Part shown: positions 26,301 to 40,193 of the stretch, in pieces
Layout: every line of letters starts with the position of its first letter
Numbering within the stretch: the stretch's first letter is position 1
Source of the DNA: Holacanthus passer
Lineage: Eukaryota > Chordata > Actinopteri > Pomacanthidae
DNA: 64,000 nt
Reading direction: 5' to 3'
Assembly (NCBI GenBank): GCA_025331565.1
Contig: JAFREQ010000034.1
Span: 1,054,001-1,118,000, forward strand
Notes under the pieces: model-generated
Told to the model about the DNA's origin: nothing
The model's database searches: none
What the model saw: only the letters and a program-made list of their open reading frames with translations
Position numbers and translations under genes: made by a program

Positions 26301-29300
26301 AACAAACACTCTGAACGCCCTAAACTCTTCCTTATACAGCTTTATGCTTGACCTTAACTCATTATAAGTAGTATAATATAAGTCCCTAAGCGACATATGC
26401 TAAACATCCTGGTGTGACGGTGGCGTGACATGACTTCACCAGAAATGGTGGTGTGCCTATTTAACAGTTCCAATGCTTTAATAATGTATCCTATATGACA
26501 TTTAACCTGTTCTGACCATATTTTTGAACAAATTAATATAAAACAATAAATAAAAAAATATAAGTAACAAAAAAATAGTATATAAAATATGGATATATAA
26601 TATTACAAATTAGAATATAAATAAATTTTTTTTTAAAAACATCAGAAATGTGTTCTATGTGCTCCACTTGGTCTGTGGTATATCTCCCATCATTTTCCAG
26701 AAATGTATGAAATGGGCCTGGGTTCTTATGGGTTATGGCTGAATGGCAATATACAATATACTGTGTAGCTCAGTATTTTCTACTACGAAGTGGGCTAAAT
26801 GTTCAGTTGTGAGACAAAGCCACATGTGAGATGTAACAAGCTCTTTTATTGAAAAAGTACTGTGATGAAAATAAATTGAAAAGCAGGGTGTCCTTCCCTA
26901 TATACGGCTGCCCAATACATCAACATGTAAATGAAAAATTATACAAAAGAGCCTATGTTAAATAAAAATAGGCCTGTCTCTAAGATCACTCCTATAGACT
27001 CATATGAGAAAATGAAAAATGAAGAATCAGGTTGTCCTTGGCAGTTTGGACCGACGCTGTGTCTCCATGTACGATGCAGGTGAACTTGTGAGCGAGTGGG
27101 GGTGGGGTTTTGTGGAGAGTGTGAGAGAGGAGATGTATAGTGTAGAGATGTATACCACCCAGCCCTAGTCATTTTGAATGCCGATACAGCAGATCACACA
27201 AGAGAAACAAACCTGTATTTATGTTTATGCCGTCTGGAGATTTCTCAGGCATGAAACAGTGATTTGATTGATGTCACTGCTGCAGTGCTCAAATTACTGA
27301 TGGTTAACAGGTGGCATTTAGGAGCCATAGACAAATTGCTGCTTTACTTGATACTCATTCAGTGTCTGACAACAGAATCAGAAAATTGTCGACAACAACA
27401 ACTAAATTGAGTGTCTTGCTTTACAGCGAAAGTGATCATGGAGTGTAGGAGGTGATCCAACTGAGGTTTTGTTTGTCAAAACAAGGAAGAAGCAAGACAA
27501 ATAAATTCAGGCATTTTTCTGTTTTGTGTGTCGATGTTGACAGACAACTTTTAGCCAATCACCTGAGGATGCTGGTGTTCCTTTAGATGGACATTGTTAA
27601 ATGCAGTGGCACAATCCTGACTGAGACGAGACAAGTCGAGATGCTCTTTGCTAAAACATAACTAGAAGAGTGCAGATATCCACTAGGTCTCTCCCCATTT
27701 ATTCATTTCCTCTTGTGCCCGACTTTAGTGGATCATAACATATGGAAGTAATCTGCAGATGCATCAGTTCAAGATGACACTAAAGTTTTCTATCTATGTC
27801 TGTTTTTGAGCCACGACAATGGCTAAAATATGGCCTGCAGCAGACAAAGTAAACCTTGTTTTCAGCCTAGCCCATTGTCAGAAATGCCTTTTGGCTATGT
27901 CGTAATTCATAATGTAAAATAGGTTTTTCAACAGTTGTGAATCACTACAATCACCAGAGGTCCTTGAGCATGAAGTCATAAATGTGCACAGAATATATTA
28001 GGCTGATGGCTTGGCACTGTGAAATTGTGGGTCTGTAAGTGACAGGAGACGTGTCAGGTAGTTCTTCCATTTTCGGGGTGGATGTGGCTCAAAAGGAGAG
28101 CAGGTCACCCACTAATCAGAAGGTTGATGGTTTGATCCCCTGCTCCTCCAGTCTGCATGTCAAAATGTCCTTGGGCAAGGTACTGAATCCAAATTGGCAA
28201 CTGGGGTTTTGTGAATAGAAATATTGTTTTATCGATACTTGGTGTAGAAAAAAAAAAAAATCTTTGAGCTGCTACTCTCAAGAAGATGAGCAATTCATGC
28301 AACTTGTGTTATTTATACTGTAAATCTGTGTAGCCCCCACACACTTGAGAGGTTTGCAGTCGAGTGTGAAGCTGTCGGAAAGAGACTCTGCACCTCAAAG
28401 TCTGAGGCCGTGGTTCTCTTTAGGAAAATGGTGAATTGCTCCCTCTGTGTTGGGAGTGAGCTGCTTCTTCAGGTGAAGCAGTTCGAGCACCTCGAGGTCT
28501 TGTTCACGATTGAGTAGGAGTTCGAAGGGTAGATTGGTGTGGCGTCAGAAGTAATGTGGGATCATTGTGGTGTAGAGGGAGATGAGCAGAGGTAGGATAA
28601 GGAGCTCAGACATCAGGAGGGAGCTTGGAGTAGAGCTGCTGGCTCTTTGCATAGAAAGAAGCCTCTTGAGGTGGTCCACGCATCTGAATTGGAAGGACAC
28701 CCTGGGGTAGACCCAGAGCGTGCTGTAGAAATTATATATCTCATCTGGCTTGGGCTCTCCCAGGAGGAGCTGGAAAACATTGCCAGGGACAGGGGCATCT
28801 GGACCACCTTGTGTAGCCTGCTGCCACAATGATCCGGTCCTTGATAAGTGGCAGAAAATGAATGGATTGATGGAATTGCTGTAGCTATACTTGTATCCAC
28901 CTAAATATGCTTTCTCTTTATAATGGACTGGATGTTTGATACATTTAATGGCTATTGCACAATAATATGGCTTTTGTAAGGATTATAACTTCAAAGAGGA
29001 CATATTATGAAAAACTCACTTTTTCAGAGCTTGTGCACATACATTTGGGACTACCTACCAACCCACAAACTGTGAAATAAGACAACCCAGTCAGGTTTTT
29101 GTGGGCTGCCAAGGTCAGAAAACATGGGCTCATGGCTCATGAGAATTATACCGCCCCCATCTTAGTATTTCTACTCACAGCTTTAGTACTGCCTTTGCAA
29201 AGGTGCGCCACTTTTTCCATCTAGCATTATGTTGCAGAGCAAAGTACTCCAAATTGCTTTGTTGTTGACTGCAAGAGCCAACACAAAAGTCTTCACCTAT

Positions 29301-32300
29301 TCCCACCATCTAAGGATGCAAGATCCAGTGGATTAACTTTTGGAAAAACATCTCGACAAGGACTCAAAAACTATTGAATTGTGTGTGCATTGACTCCCCC
29401 GGACCACTTTGTCAATGAGGGCTGTGAATAGAGGGTGAATAGAGGTGATGCAGCAATGTACAGAATGAAAAAAATAGTTATTTGAACATGAAAGCATGCA
29501 AACCTATTCTAGCAACCCCCCAAGTAAAAAATATGAACCTGAAAATGACCATAATATGTCACCTTTAGGGACAATGCACCCTAGCTGACATGACCCTGGA
29601 TGTCTTTGATCCATTAAAAGTATTTTCACCGGCATAAAAAAATCACACTTGAACTCGGGATAAGACCCGCCATTTCTATTTGTCTGCCATCTGTTACACC
29701 GTCTCTAGCGCAGGAAATTTGCATTTATAAGTACATTTCATATTCACCTAATATTTTGAACATGTGGTAGTTCTGCCCCGGTGCAGCATTTCAATAAAAA
29801 TTGCCTCTTCTCAGCTTTTCTGATTGAATCCTTTTCTCAGCACAGGCACTGGAGTGCTAAAATCATGGCTGTGGGTGTGAAATCAATAGAGAGATCCGTT
29901 TTAAAATAAGTATATTTCTAAATGCCCTCTGCAGCATATTAGATCAGGCCAGGTTTGATCGGAGGGGTTATCCATTCTCACTAAATCTGTGGGGGGACAT
30001 GTGCGTGTACGTCTTCATTAAATCTAAAATGTAGTCACGCTGCAGTCCAGTGCACACATATTGTTCCTTTCCTGAAGGGTCCTGCACCCAATATGAGCCC
30101 GTGTCATATATTCCAGTGAAATCTTTCAGAGATATCCCATTTCTCATTTAGCAGTAAATGACAAACCGATCTCTTGGATCATTTCAATTCAGCAGTAAGC
30201 GGGTCTGTCCAAAGGATTTTAAAGCTTGCTCCTGTCTGCTAACTGGGGATATTTATCCTATGATTTGGTGCGTCTTTTTGAGCTATAGAAATCATAAGCT
30301 GCACTCCGTGGCTCCAGAAAAGTAATAGAAATAGTGATATGTCAAAGAATATGACTTTATTCCTGAATAACTAAACTTACTAATAAGAAATAAGTTCCTC
30401 ACTCTCATTTCCCGATCCCATAAATCAAAGGTTGTACATGGGGTGATTAAAACAAACTCGAAAATCTAATTAAAAATGAACAACCACAAAGACATACCTT
30501 TCATTAAAGACATTACCATCACAGGAATCCCATCATTTCACATTTTGCTGTTTTGTCCTGTGCTGTGATGTGACCACCAGCTCAACTGTCAAACATTATA
30601 CTTGGTATAACACTTCTTTTAAGCATTGACCACAGTTGCCAGTGTTCCCAGGTGAGAAGCTAGTGAAGGATTTGTATCACAATTAAAGTGACTGGTACAG
30701 GTTGATTGACTGTCTACACACTGTAGCAGTGTTTATAACACATTTAAGAAAGTCTATACCATCTGAAATATTATTATTAATATATTTCACCTCTCTATTC
30801 TCAACCTACTGTATACCTAATTACTGTGTGAAACTTTGACTTTGAGGTTTTAAAACATCGTGGAACTTTTTTTTTTCATTAGTTTTTAGGTTAACATTAG
30901 ACACTGAATACAAGTAGCCATATAAGGGCCGGGGTATACTCGATCAAAACTAGGTCGTATGATGTGTTTGTCGGAAAGTGTTTTTAATTATTCCCAACGG
31001 CCAAACAAAGGCGGAGTGAAAAGCCGGCCCTCATAGAGAAGAGAGAGGTGCAATATTGAGTACATTTGAGCACGCCGGCATACATTATCAGACTGGAAGA
31101 CATTCATAGTGTTGCACTCGTTTGTTCACGTACAAAATGACAGAAATAGATGTGTCAAGAATGAAAAAAGAGAGCTGGAGATAGAAGCTCAAACCCTGCC
31201 TCCTTCCTTTGGAATCATGTTTTATTTACAGAATTAAGGCGAATTTTCCAGCAGATGTTACATATTACAGGACTGGAACATGGTATCTCTCTCACAGTGA
31301 CTGGTGTTAATACAGGGAGTAATGTTCAATAACGACTCAGTCTAAATTATTAAACTGTTCTGACGCTGCTGAAGGTTTCATCGGTAAAGGTTTGTGAGCG
31401 CAAGATTAAAATACTACAGCAAACTCAGCATTATTGTATTTCAAAAGTTGAGAAACATCATTAAATACAAGCATCTTAAAATGGTATGATATTGCACAGA
31501 GGTGAGGTTCATGTCTTGTTTTAGAAGAAAGAAATAGTAGTTTACTTACATTACTTATAATGTTAAATTTCAAAATTGCAGATAAAACCAAACTTTCAAT
31601 TACAGGGTTTTTGAAGGCCCTACACATGCCGGCCCTACTAATGTTTTACACCATACCATTGCGTTGTTATGGTCAGAGGTACATAATTGTAGTTTTAAAT
31701 GTACAAATGGTAGAGGTACCAAAGGAGACTTGTAAGAAGCAGCACTGCAATGTCCTATAAAGATCTTTTGTGCTCCGAGATGTGCAATTCTTTTCTCTAC
31801 AAGCTGGTGTGATTGTCTCAGTTCCTTACACTTTACAACCCCTGAATTGGGACATGGCTTATATGTTGCAGCACATAAAGAAACGCTGCCCCACATTCAA
31901 CACATTACAAGCTTTGTATTGAATGGGGATACGTGTTAATAAAAAGACAACGTGACCACAGGAACCACCAGTCACGATGCAGTGACATAAAATCAATAAA
32001 AATCAAAATCTACTTAAAATGAATCTGCATGATTGAGGGTTGCTGTTGCTTGAATAAAGTTCCTGAAAGACAAATAAAGAAGCACAGTATTGTCTCTGTG
32101 CCAGACTTCACTGATGCTTGTTTAATCCTTGCCTGAATGGCAGCTCAGAATATTAAAAAGTGAATAATGAGAAAGATGCTTTTGTCATGCAATGAGTTGA
32201 GCAATATCAGCCGTTCGCAATGATTACATGTTATAAATTTGAGCAGTTTTTTGGGGACAGATATGTGATGATTGTCTGTTGGATTTGGATGGACTTACAT

Positions 32301-35300
32301 TTTTTTAGTTCCTAAACAAACGAAAGGGAGACAAGGCTCCTTTTGCCATGTGTGTACAATCATTGGGCAGTTTCAGAACCCTGTAGCTTGTCAGCCTTAT
32401 ATCCACTCTGTCACTCTTCATATGTCTGGCAGGTCATCTTCTCATTGGGTGTGAATATGTTATACAGACTTGTCATATCCCATATATAAGGCTATATGCA
32501 CAGGCTAATCGATTGCCTGCTAAATTATAGATGCTTCACTCCAGCGCAGCTGCAATCTCAGTCAGAGTGGCACTTATCTCAACATATAGGAAGGAGCGGC
32601 TGAAATCTTTGCAGATTGGATCTTTGGATCTGGTTTTTGTTGTGTGGACGCATGATGGCAAGACTGTATGCATGCAGTCCTGAAGTTAATATTCAGACCC
32701 AGCCCCATCTGCAGCTTCAGTGTTAGATGAGTTTCTTTCATTTGTTTAATACAGCCACATATTGTATTCCTTCTTGTTAAGGCTCTACTGCTGTGTTATG
32801 TTAAGTATGTTATTCATATCATACTCATATCATACTGTTTCAATTTAAGTTTTCACCTGATTTCGGAGAGATACATACTAGAGATGTGACAGGAAATGAG
32901 AGGTTGGAAGTGACATGCAAGAAAGGTCACAGGATGGCCTCAAACCGGACACGTTGCAGTTCATGGTCGGGGCCTTAAACCCCTCAAGGTCCGCCCCGAC
33001 ATATGTTTTTCTAATAACATGATGTATACTAGAAGTATTCTGGTTTCAAAGGACAAGAATTTATTGTTATATTTGTCTGATTTAATTGCTGATTTCTTTG
33101 CTGCACAGCACAGTTTTGCTTTGCTGCATTTCGACCTGTTTACGGAGCATGATGTGAATACTAAGCGCGATGTGTAGTGTTGGAGCCTCATTACAGCATC
33201 CTAAATTGCACACCTGTCAACAAGAGGCCACTGGGGCAATGGAGGGGAAAAAACCACAAATATTTTGTTCATTAATTCCCCGCAGGTAGTACATCCCCCC
33301 AACGCCCGTAACACATGTTCGAGAGGGCTGCATCATGACGAGGCTCTTATCATTGTGATCACACTTTCTGTGACTGAGTGCCCCTCTGAGGTTCCTGAGT
33401 GTGCCGGACCTCATAGGGCTGATGACCCCGGGCACTTTGTAAATCACAAGGTCTTGTTAACCGCACGCTAAAGCTTGTATTTCTTTTTTTCCCCCTTTGG
33501 TAGCACTCTATCACGCTGCCTGATAAATTACAGACCATTAAGACAACACCCTAGTCACATCTGGGGCCACAGGCTCCTACGCCGGAATAGCTTAACATGA
33601 CCATCTGGAGCACGGATACAGACCCGAGTGTATGTTGTTCTGATGCTGTATTAGGATGCAGAGGGTGCGACTGAATGTTGTCTTGGCTAGCAATGCCTCG
33701 CTGCAGACGGGGAGGCCAGATGACCTGCAGATGACTCTTATGCAAACAGAACATTCACCATCATTTGTAGAAATATAATTAAATGAGAGGGGACTATGAA
33801 GAGGGCACAGATCGGAATTGCTTCTGCCCGTTCCCTTTTCAAATGGCATGTTTTCTCATGGACATAGGACACTGTTGCAAGAGCAAAAATAAGATGACAT
33901 AGTTTTTGTGATTCCAAATGAATACCTATTGTATACCTGCATCATATATCAGGATTGTAAATGTGCTTTTGTAAAAAATGTAATTTTGTGCTGAATTGCA
34001 TCTTTAATGGCATTTGCTCATTAACTTTGCTTATGCATTCAGCCAAGTAATTGAATTCCCTTTGGTTGTAAAGTCATGTCTTTCCACATCCAGACCTCTT
34101 TCCATGCTTCACCTTTGTGCAGCTGCACAGTAAAGCTATTAATTTATGTAATCACAACTCCTGGCTTTTGCTTTAAAAAATGGCTGGAAGGACAACATTA
34201 AATTCTGTGGTTGCTGTAATTTGATTCAGTGTGGTCACTGGCATTTAATTTGTGTTGTGTAGTTTTTTTTCCTCTCTTATACATTCAGGCAAGCAGCTGC
34301 ATTGCTCCGATCCAAAAGCTGTCTTTTTTCCACCCTGCAACACTTGATTGTACATTTGTTATGGACTCACACTGGCTATGCTGGATATATTGTATAACAC
34401 GGAAATGGGAAATGATATATTCATTTTTTTCCTTGTAGAGTCTTGTGACATCTAAATAAAGAAGTCAGCTCTCATAACATGAATCTGCGTTCATAAGAAA
34501 AAAAAACTATATAAAGAAAGCAGTGACTTTTTGATTTAGACATCCTCAAGGACAACGAGCTTCAGACACATTGTTGTTTTATTTGAAGGGAAAGAGAAAA
34601 ATTACGATGACAGAAGCCAAAAATAGGTCAGATTCTTTTAGTAAAGTATCTAAAATATGTAGTGAAAATGTAATAAATGTTCTATAACAGTGCTTTTGCA
34701 GTCTTTTTGCAGCCAACATGTGGACTGTGTGTTCTGTGCACAAATCCTATATCCTTTTTTTATTTATTCATGAGCAAATCATGAACAGGGATCATCTCCG
34801 CAGTGCTTAGTTTGAATTTGTGGACATGTTAGCACATCACAAATAAAAAAGAACATCAAATAAATGTGACAACCTGTGAGACACTTTGTATACGACGTGA
34901 ATTGAACTGCACTGCTGTGTATACACAGTTGAGTGGAGACATTAAAATTCATGTTTGCCCTCATGCCATCTTCATATGATTACCTGCCTTCCAAGTACGC
35001 GCAGTTATGAGTTATGATACAAGATAATCACTTGACATGAAATCAGGACAAAATAAAGAAGGGGGAAAAAAAGGTACAAAGACAAATCTCCAGGAGGAAT
35101 GAAGGGCAGGGGGTAAAAAAAAAAATGGACAGGGCCACATTTCCTGTATGTTGTGGAGCCAATTTGGCAACAAATAAATTACGTGAGCCCTCCTCTTGGA
35201 TATGCTGTCATGGCAGAGTGGTGAAACCATCCATTAGCTGTTCATTACCTGTCAGCCTGTTGCCTCATGTTGACAGGATTTACGCCCCACAAGACATATC

Positions 35301-35382
35301 TGAGCCGAGCTAGCAGCACCGCCCGGCATGCATAGTCATTAGGAATTTCTTGTATGGGGGGTGGTGAATGAATGACAACATG

Positions 35383-35413
<31 letters not shown>

Positions 35414-38400
35414 ACACACATACTCATTAAAAGTCAGGTAGAAAATTGGTAAACAAATTTCTGTTTACTTTAAATCAAACACAGCTTCTCACTAAATCCT
35501 AATCCGGTTCCTGAGACTGTTATTTGAATTCATGGATGACATGGGTTTGAGGAAAAAGGAAAGCTAATGGTGTGATCACACCATTATCTGTGTGACAGCT
35601 TTGCAGGGGGATTGGTGGCCTGTTTCATCATCTGTTTACAGTCATGTAGCCTCCTGTACATGCCGACCTGCCTCTGTGTCCGACTCCGGCCGACCTCGTT
35701 CTCTGGCTCGCTCCACTGACTTCCTCCGCTCCTTTAACTTCTCCCTCCGTCTTCGCCGGCAACCTAAGCCGACCAAACAGCCAGGATCCCTGGATGATGT
35801 GTGTTTTCGTTCTCCAAACAGCCAGAAGGCTGTGCAGATATTGTCAGCGAGCTCGAAGGCGCAGGGCAGAGCGGGGCTGGCTCTGCAGAGATTGCACCGT
35901 AGCGCTTGCTTAAGGCTATGATGGCAGAATGACATTATGCAGAATGTAGACTGCATTATGCTCATGTGTTCTGACCTTTTTTCCCTTCAGCGCTGCATTA
36001 TGAAGAGAATGAAAATATATCGATCATCTCAGCGGGGAGCCTGTGCTCACAGCTTTTAACATATTCATAAGTAGTGCTCGACAACACTGAGTGGCGTTGC
36101 ATCGCGAGTTTAATATACTTGTTTTGTCTTCCAGGGGTCTATTTTTGGATTAAATATAAATCTGGTGTTGCTCCTACCATTAGTGGACAGGGCCCCCACA
36201 CGTTTCAAACACCCACCCACTAATCCCAACCATCAATCAGGCAACATGACTAAGGGCTGCATGTTATTAAAACTAATTGAAAACTGCTTCACCCCTCAAA
36301 GCGAATGCATTCCCAACACTCTCACCCTGTTACGGTAATTTAACTTTTAATACAAAGCAAACAGCACTGTACTGCACTCTTGCTTATTGAAATGAAACAC
36401 TCATCCGGCACACAACAAAATTACATGTTTTTAAAGAGCAGGGCCCTTGTTTATTCGAATTATTCAGCCAGACAAATGCACCTTTGTATTAAGCTGACCC
36501 TAATAAAATGGTTTAGTGGCGGCTTTTCTAAAATATACTTTTAACTTTAACAAGATGAAATTGGTATTCAAAATCCAGCAGACTCAGAATGCCCTGGTGG
36601 CCGATTGTGAGCCGCAGCGTCCTCGGTTTGTTCCAGCTGAGGACCTTCTCCTTCATTTGCTTTCATCTCTTTACTGTCCATCCGTTCTATAATAAAGGAA
36701 TAAAAAAGTACATATTAAAGAACAGGGAAGGCTGCAGCTGTACTATAACACTCAAAACACTTTGAATAGTGTCTCTGTATCTACCTTGGGAAGATATCAG
36801 TCTGTGGTCGAGGAGGAAACACTGTAATCTTTGTGCTTGAAATGAAAGTCCAAATTCATTAGGTACACCACAACCACAAAACCACATGCAGGGATTAAGA
36901 GTTATAAACCCGCTGAAAAAAAACATACAAAAATAAGGATTACATCGTGACAAGATGCACAATTGCTCAGTGAGAATAAAGGAAAGGCATTTCCTTTGTC
37001 AGATTACCATCTTAAATGTGAATATTTGACTTTTGGGAACAGCTTCGCCCGGTTTCTCCCATCCCTGATTGAAATATTCAGCTCGATATTAAACTAAATG
37101 TCTTTGATACGACAGTGTATTGTTGGCCTTGATTTTCTTTCATTTATTTTCCATGTTCCACCCTCACGCTGGATCATCCTTCAAACAGGATGATGTGTGA
37201 AGGATGCAGCTTAATGGCTCATATAGAAACCGTGGCCTCAATCTGCAATTTCTTTTCATTACCGGCGCTGTGGAAAATAAATCTCTGTTCTTAGTTGTGC
37301 CTTTGTTGTGGGAGAAAAATGCACAGATATGCAGTATATGTGTGTTAAAGGTTTTAATAGGTGACAAGTTTAAAACTGAAACACACACCGATATTTTCTG
37401 CTGAGGATCAAACCTGCAGAATCTGTTATGTCCTAAACAGTATGCAGATGTATGTATGAACGTCTATTCTCTTTTGCTGAAAGGCATCTCAGTTCCATGT
37501 GAGGAATGTTGCATGGAGCGTGAAATAGTTTCATAAAGCTTGAGGGAAGAGGTGTGTTTGATTCATAACTATTTCACATTTGAAATGAAGTGCACGTTCA
37601 ACCGTAGCTTTTTTTTTTTTTTTTTAATGCCCATCTGTTGTTTAGATGCCGAAATGTAGGAATCTACATATCTCAAAAGTAATGAGAAACTAATGGGCCA
37701 TCGCAAAAAGTCCATGAATACGAGCTGTGACATTACGTGGAAGCAAATGATCCTGCATGCAGTGACTCGTCTATGTTTTGTTTCCCATTACACAAATGCC
37801 TTTTTTTAATGAATGCAGATTCTTTCTCCACCCAGTTGACTTAAAAATCACCTCTACCTATACCTATACACAGAAGAAACTTTTTCTTTCATCTTTTATA
37901 GCGTTTCAATCCACCTGTCCGGGTCTGCACATCAACTTCACCAATGATTAAACCTTCACAAACATTCCAGGAAATGAACACTACAACTTTTGTTTACTTA
38001 TCATGATTGGCCCATAGGGCTGCTGCAAATATTTGCTCGGATATGACATGTAGGGGTGGAAGGAAGAATAAAACTGCCAAGCTATATAGGATGAGACTGT
38101 TTGTATTTAGGATGAGGGTCTTCTCTGGAGTTGCAATTGATTATAAATTGTTCAATATAAGTTTGACATTTTGGAAAACATGCCTGTTCACTTTCTTTCT
38201 AACAGTTAGATGAGAAAATGAATGCCAGTATTATGTTTGTAAAATATGAAGCTTCAGACAGCAGCCAGAGGTGTTGATAGGTGGATTTTATTACCTTTGG
38301 ACAGAGCGAGGCCGGCTGTTTCCCCCAGTCTTTATGCTAGCCAGCTGCTGTCTGTCTTCAATTTATCGTATAGAGAAGAGAGAGACATTGATCTTCTCAT

Positions 38401-38723
38401 TAACTCTTGCCAAGAAAACTAATAGGCATATTTCCCAAACTTCAAATTTCTGTAACGTAATTACATGGATGTACATCACAGTTAACTGGACACGTCACCA
38501 CTCATTAATTGTGACGTTTGGCCATGTGCAGAGCACCAAACGTGTGTGTGTTTTGACCTGACTTTCTGTCCTCTGCCGCAGACGGACTGCTCCAGCGACA
38601 GCGAGAGCGAGGACAACTTCATCGTGGTCCCTCCGCGAGACCACCTGGGCCTGGCCATCTTCTCCATGCTCTGCTGTTTCTGGCCTCTGGGGATTGCAGC
38701 GTTTTACTTCTCACAGGGGGTGA

Positions 38724-38761
<38 letters not shown>

Positions 38762-40154
38762 TCATGCATTCATAGACATACAAGCACAAAGAAACACATA
38801 CGCAGCTGTATGCATGACTCATCGGCAGAACGTTAAGGACTATCATGCCTAAGGAGGACTGACAGCGGACTCTCTTACTGCCTATGCAAGGCCACTTTTT
38901 ACTGAGCAAGCCATCAGTAACTCAAGGCCAATCTGTAATGCCTGTTTGATGCTCTGTAAACAGGTTGAAAGCCACCTTTAGGAAGAGTACATAAATCACT
39001 TTCAAGGCGCTATCTGTAAACTCCAAGAAAGGAGGCGTTCACAATACTTCGAGTAGAGAAGGCCTTTGAACTGGCAACTAGTGGCGGGTTCAAGAGGATT
39101 TAAGATGAACCCAATTATAGGTGTGCTGACGTGCTGCTGATGAGCTCTCAAGCACATTAAACAGCTCCTGTTTGAGCAGAGTTTGTGGGAAAAAATGCAT
39201 GAAAACACTGTGTTAAGTCCTTTGGAAAACTTTTTGCTTAAACTGTACTTATAAAAAAATAGTCATCTTTGTGGGTTTATTTATCTTCCTCGCTTTCACG
39301 CACAAACATACTGTTTTTGAATGTTGAAGAATTCAAGGAGTGTTGAAATATGACATCTTATATCAAGAGCTCGGGTTTGAAATCCCTAAATTGGTAAGAG
39401 ATTGGTATTCAACGTTATATGTTTACAAAGGCAAGGCTCCTGAAAATAATATTGCCTTGCTGTGATATTTTCTTGATAGAAAGATGAAGCCACGTTATTA
39501 TGAACTGTAGAAACAGCAGTTATTTCCAAAGCCTGTGTGATTTCAGACTCTGATCTGTCAGGTAGGACACAGTTTATTTTGAAGCTTTTGCCAATATGTC
39601 CTTAGCTGAAGACATCGGCAAACTGCACATAATGGTTGTCTAATTGATTCCAACTGCACTTCCTCCTTTCAAGCCTGTAGGAAACAACTCCAATGATGGC
39701 GTGTCAGTCAAACAAAGAGCGAAAGGGCTCGCTACTTGCCTCTGATCAATTCTCTCTCTTGTGCGTGCGCCGTCCATATGAAAAGGATAAACACCCTAAA
39801 AGGCCATCGGCAGCTCGCACACAAACATGCAGCGTATGTTTAAAAGCACACGTAAGCAAAGACATGCCAAGAGACAGACGAGCTTTCCACTAAACTGTTC
39901 CGCCTTTGACTATAAATTTTTATCACAAGCTCGAGCGTTTAGCTGTCTTATCTGTGGGCGCGAGTAGTCCGAGGCAGATTAAGGCAGTCAGTGAATTATC
40001 TTGTCAGGAGCTAATTTGATTCTTCCTGGGTAATTATGGGGAAGTGATGGCTGTGTTTAGGGATGGATGGTTTTTCTGCCAATCTCCCTCCTTTAGAAGG
40101 TGCCGTCCAGAAGAGCTGTCAGGAAAAGATATGGAGGGAGTCTAAGATCGCTTC

Positions 40155-40193
<39 letters not shown>

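Larger units (their letters stand above)
20395..38581 (+). other. syndig1l intron 2 (18.2 kb)
   Basis: The donor GTAAGA at 20395 and acceptor AG at 38580-38581 bound the largest intron. It holds most of the recognisable transposon remnants (25.8-29.6 kb), the GC-richer block at 35640-35920, and long AT-rich unique-looking sequence (for example 22.9-25.8 kb and 29.6-32.8 kb) in which I recognise nothing coding. Confidence 0.85.

Noticed and set aside
28129..28139. B-box-like GGTTTGATCCC as a possible tRNA gene
   Set aside because: No cloverleaf can be drawn around it (no matching acceptor stem or anticodon arm); it belongs to a SINE.
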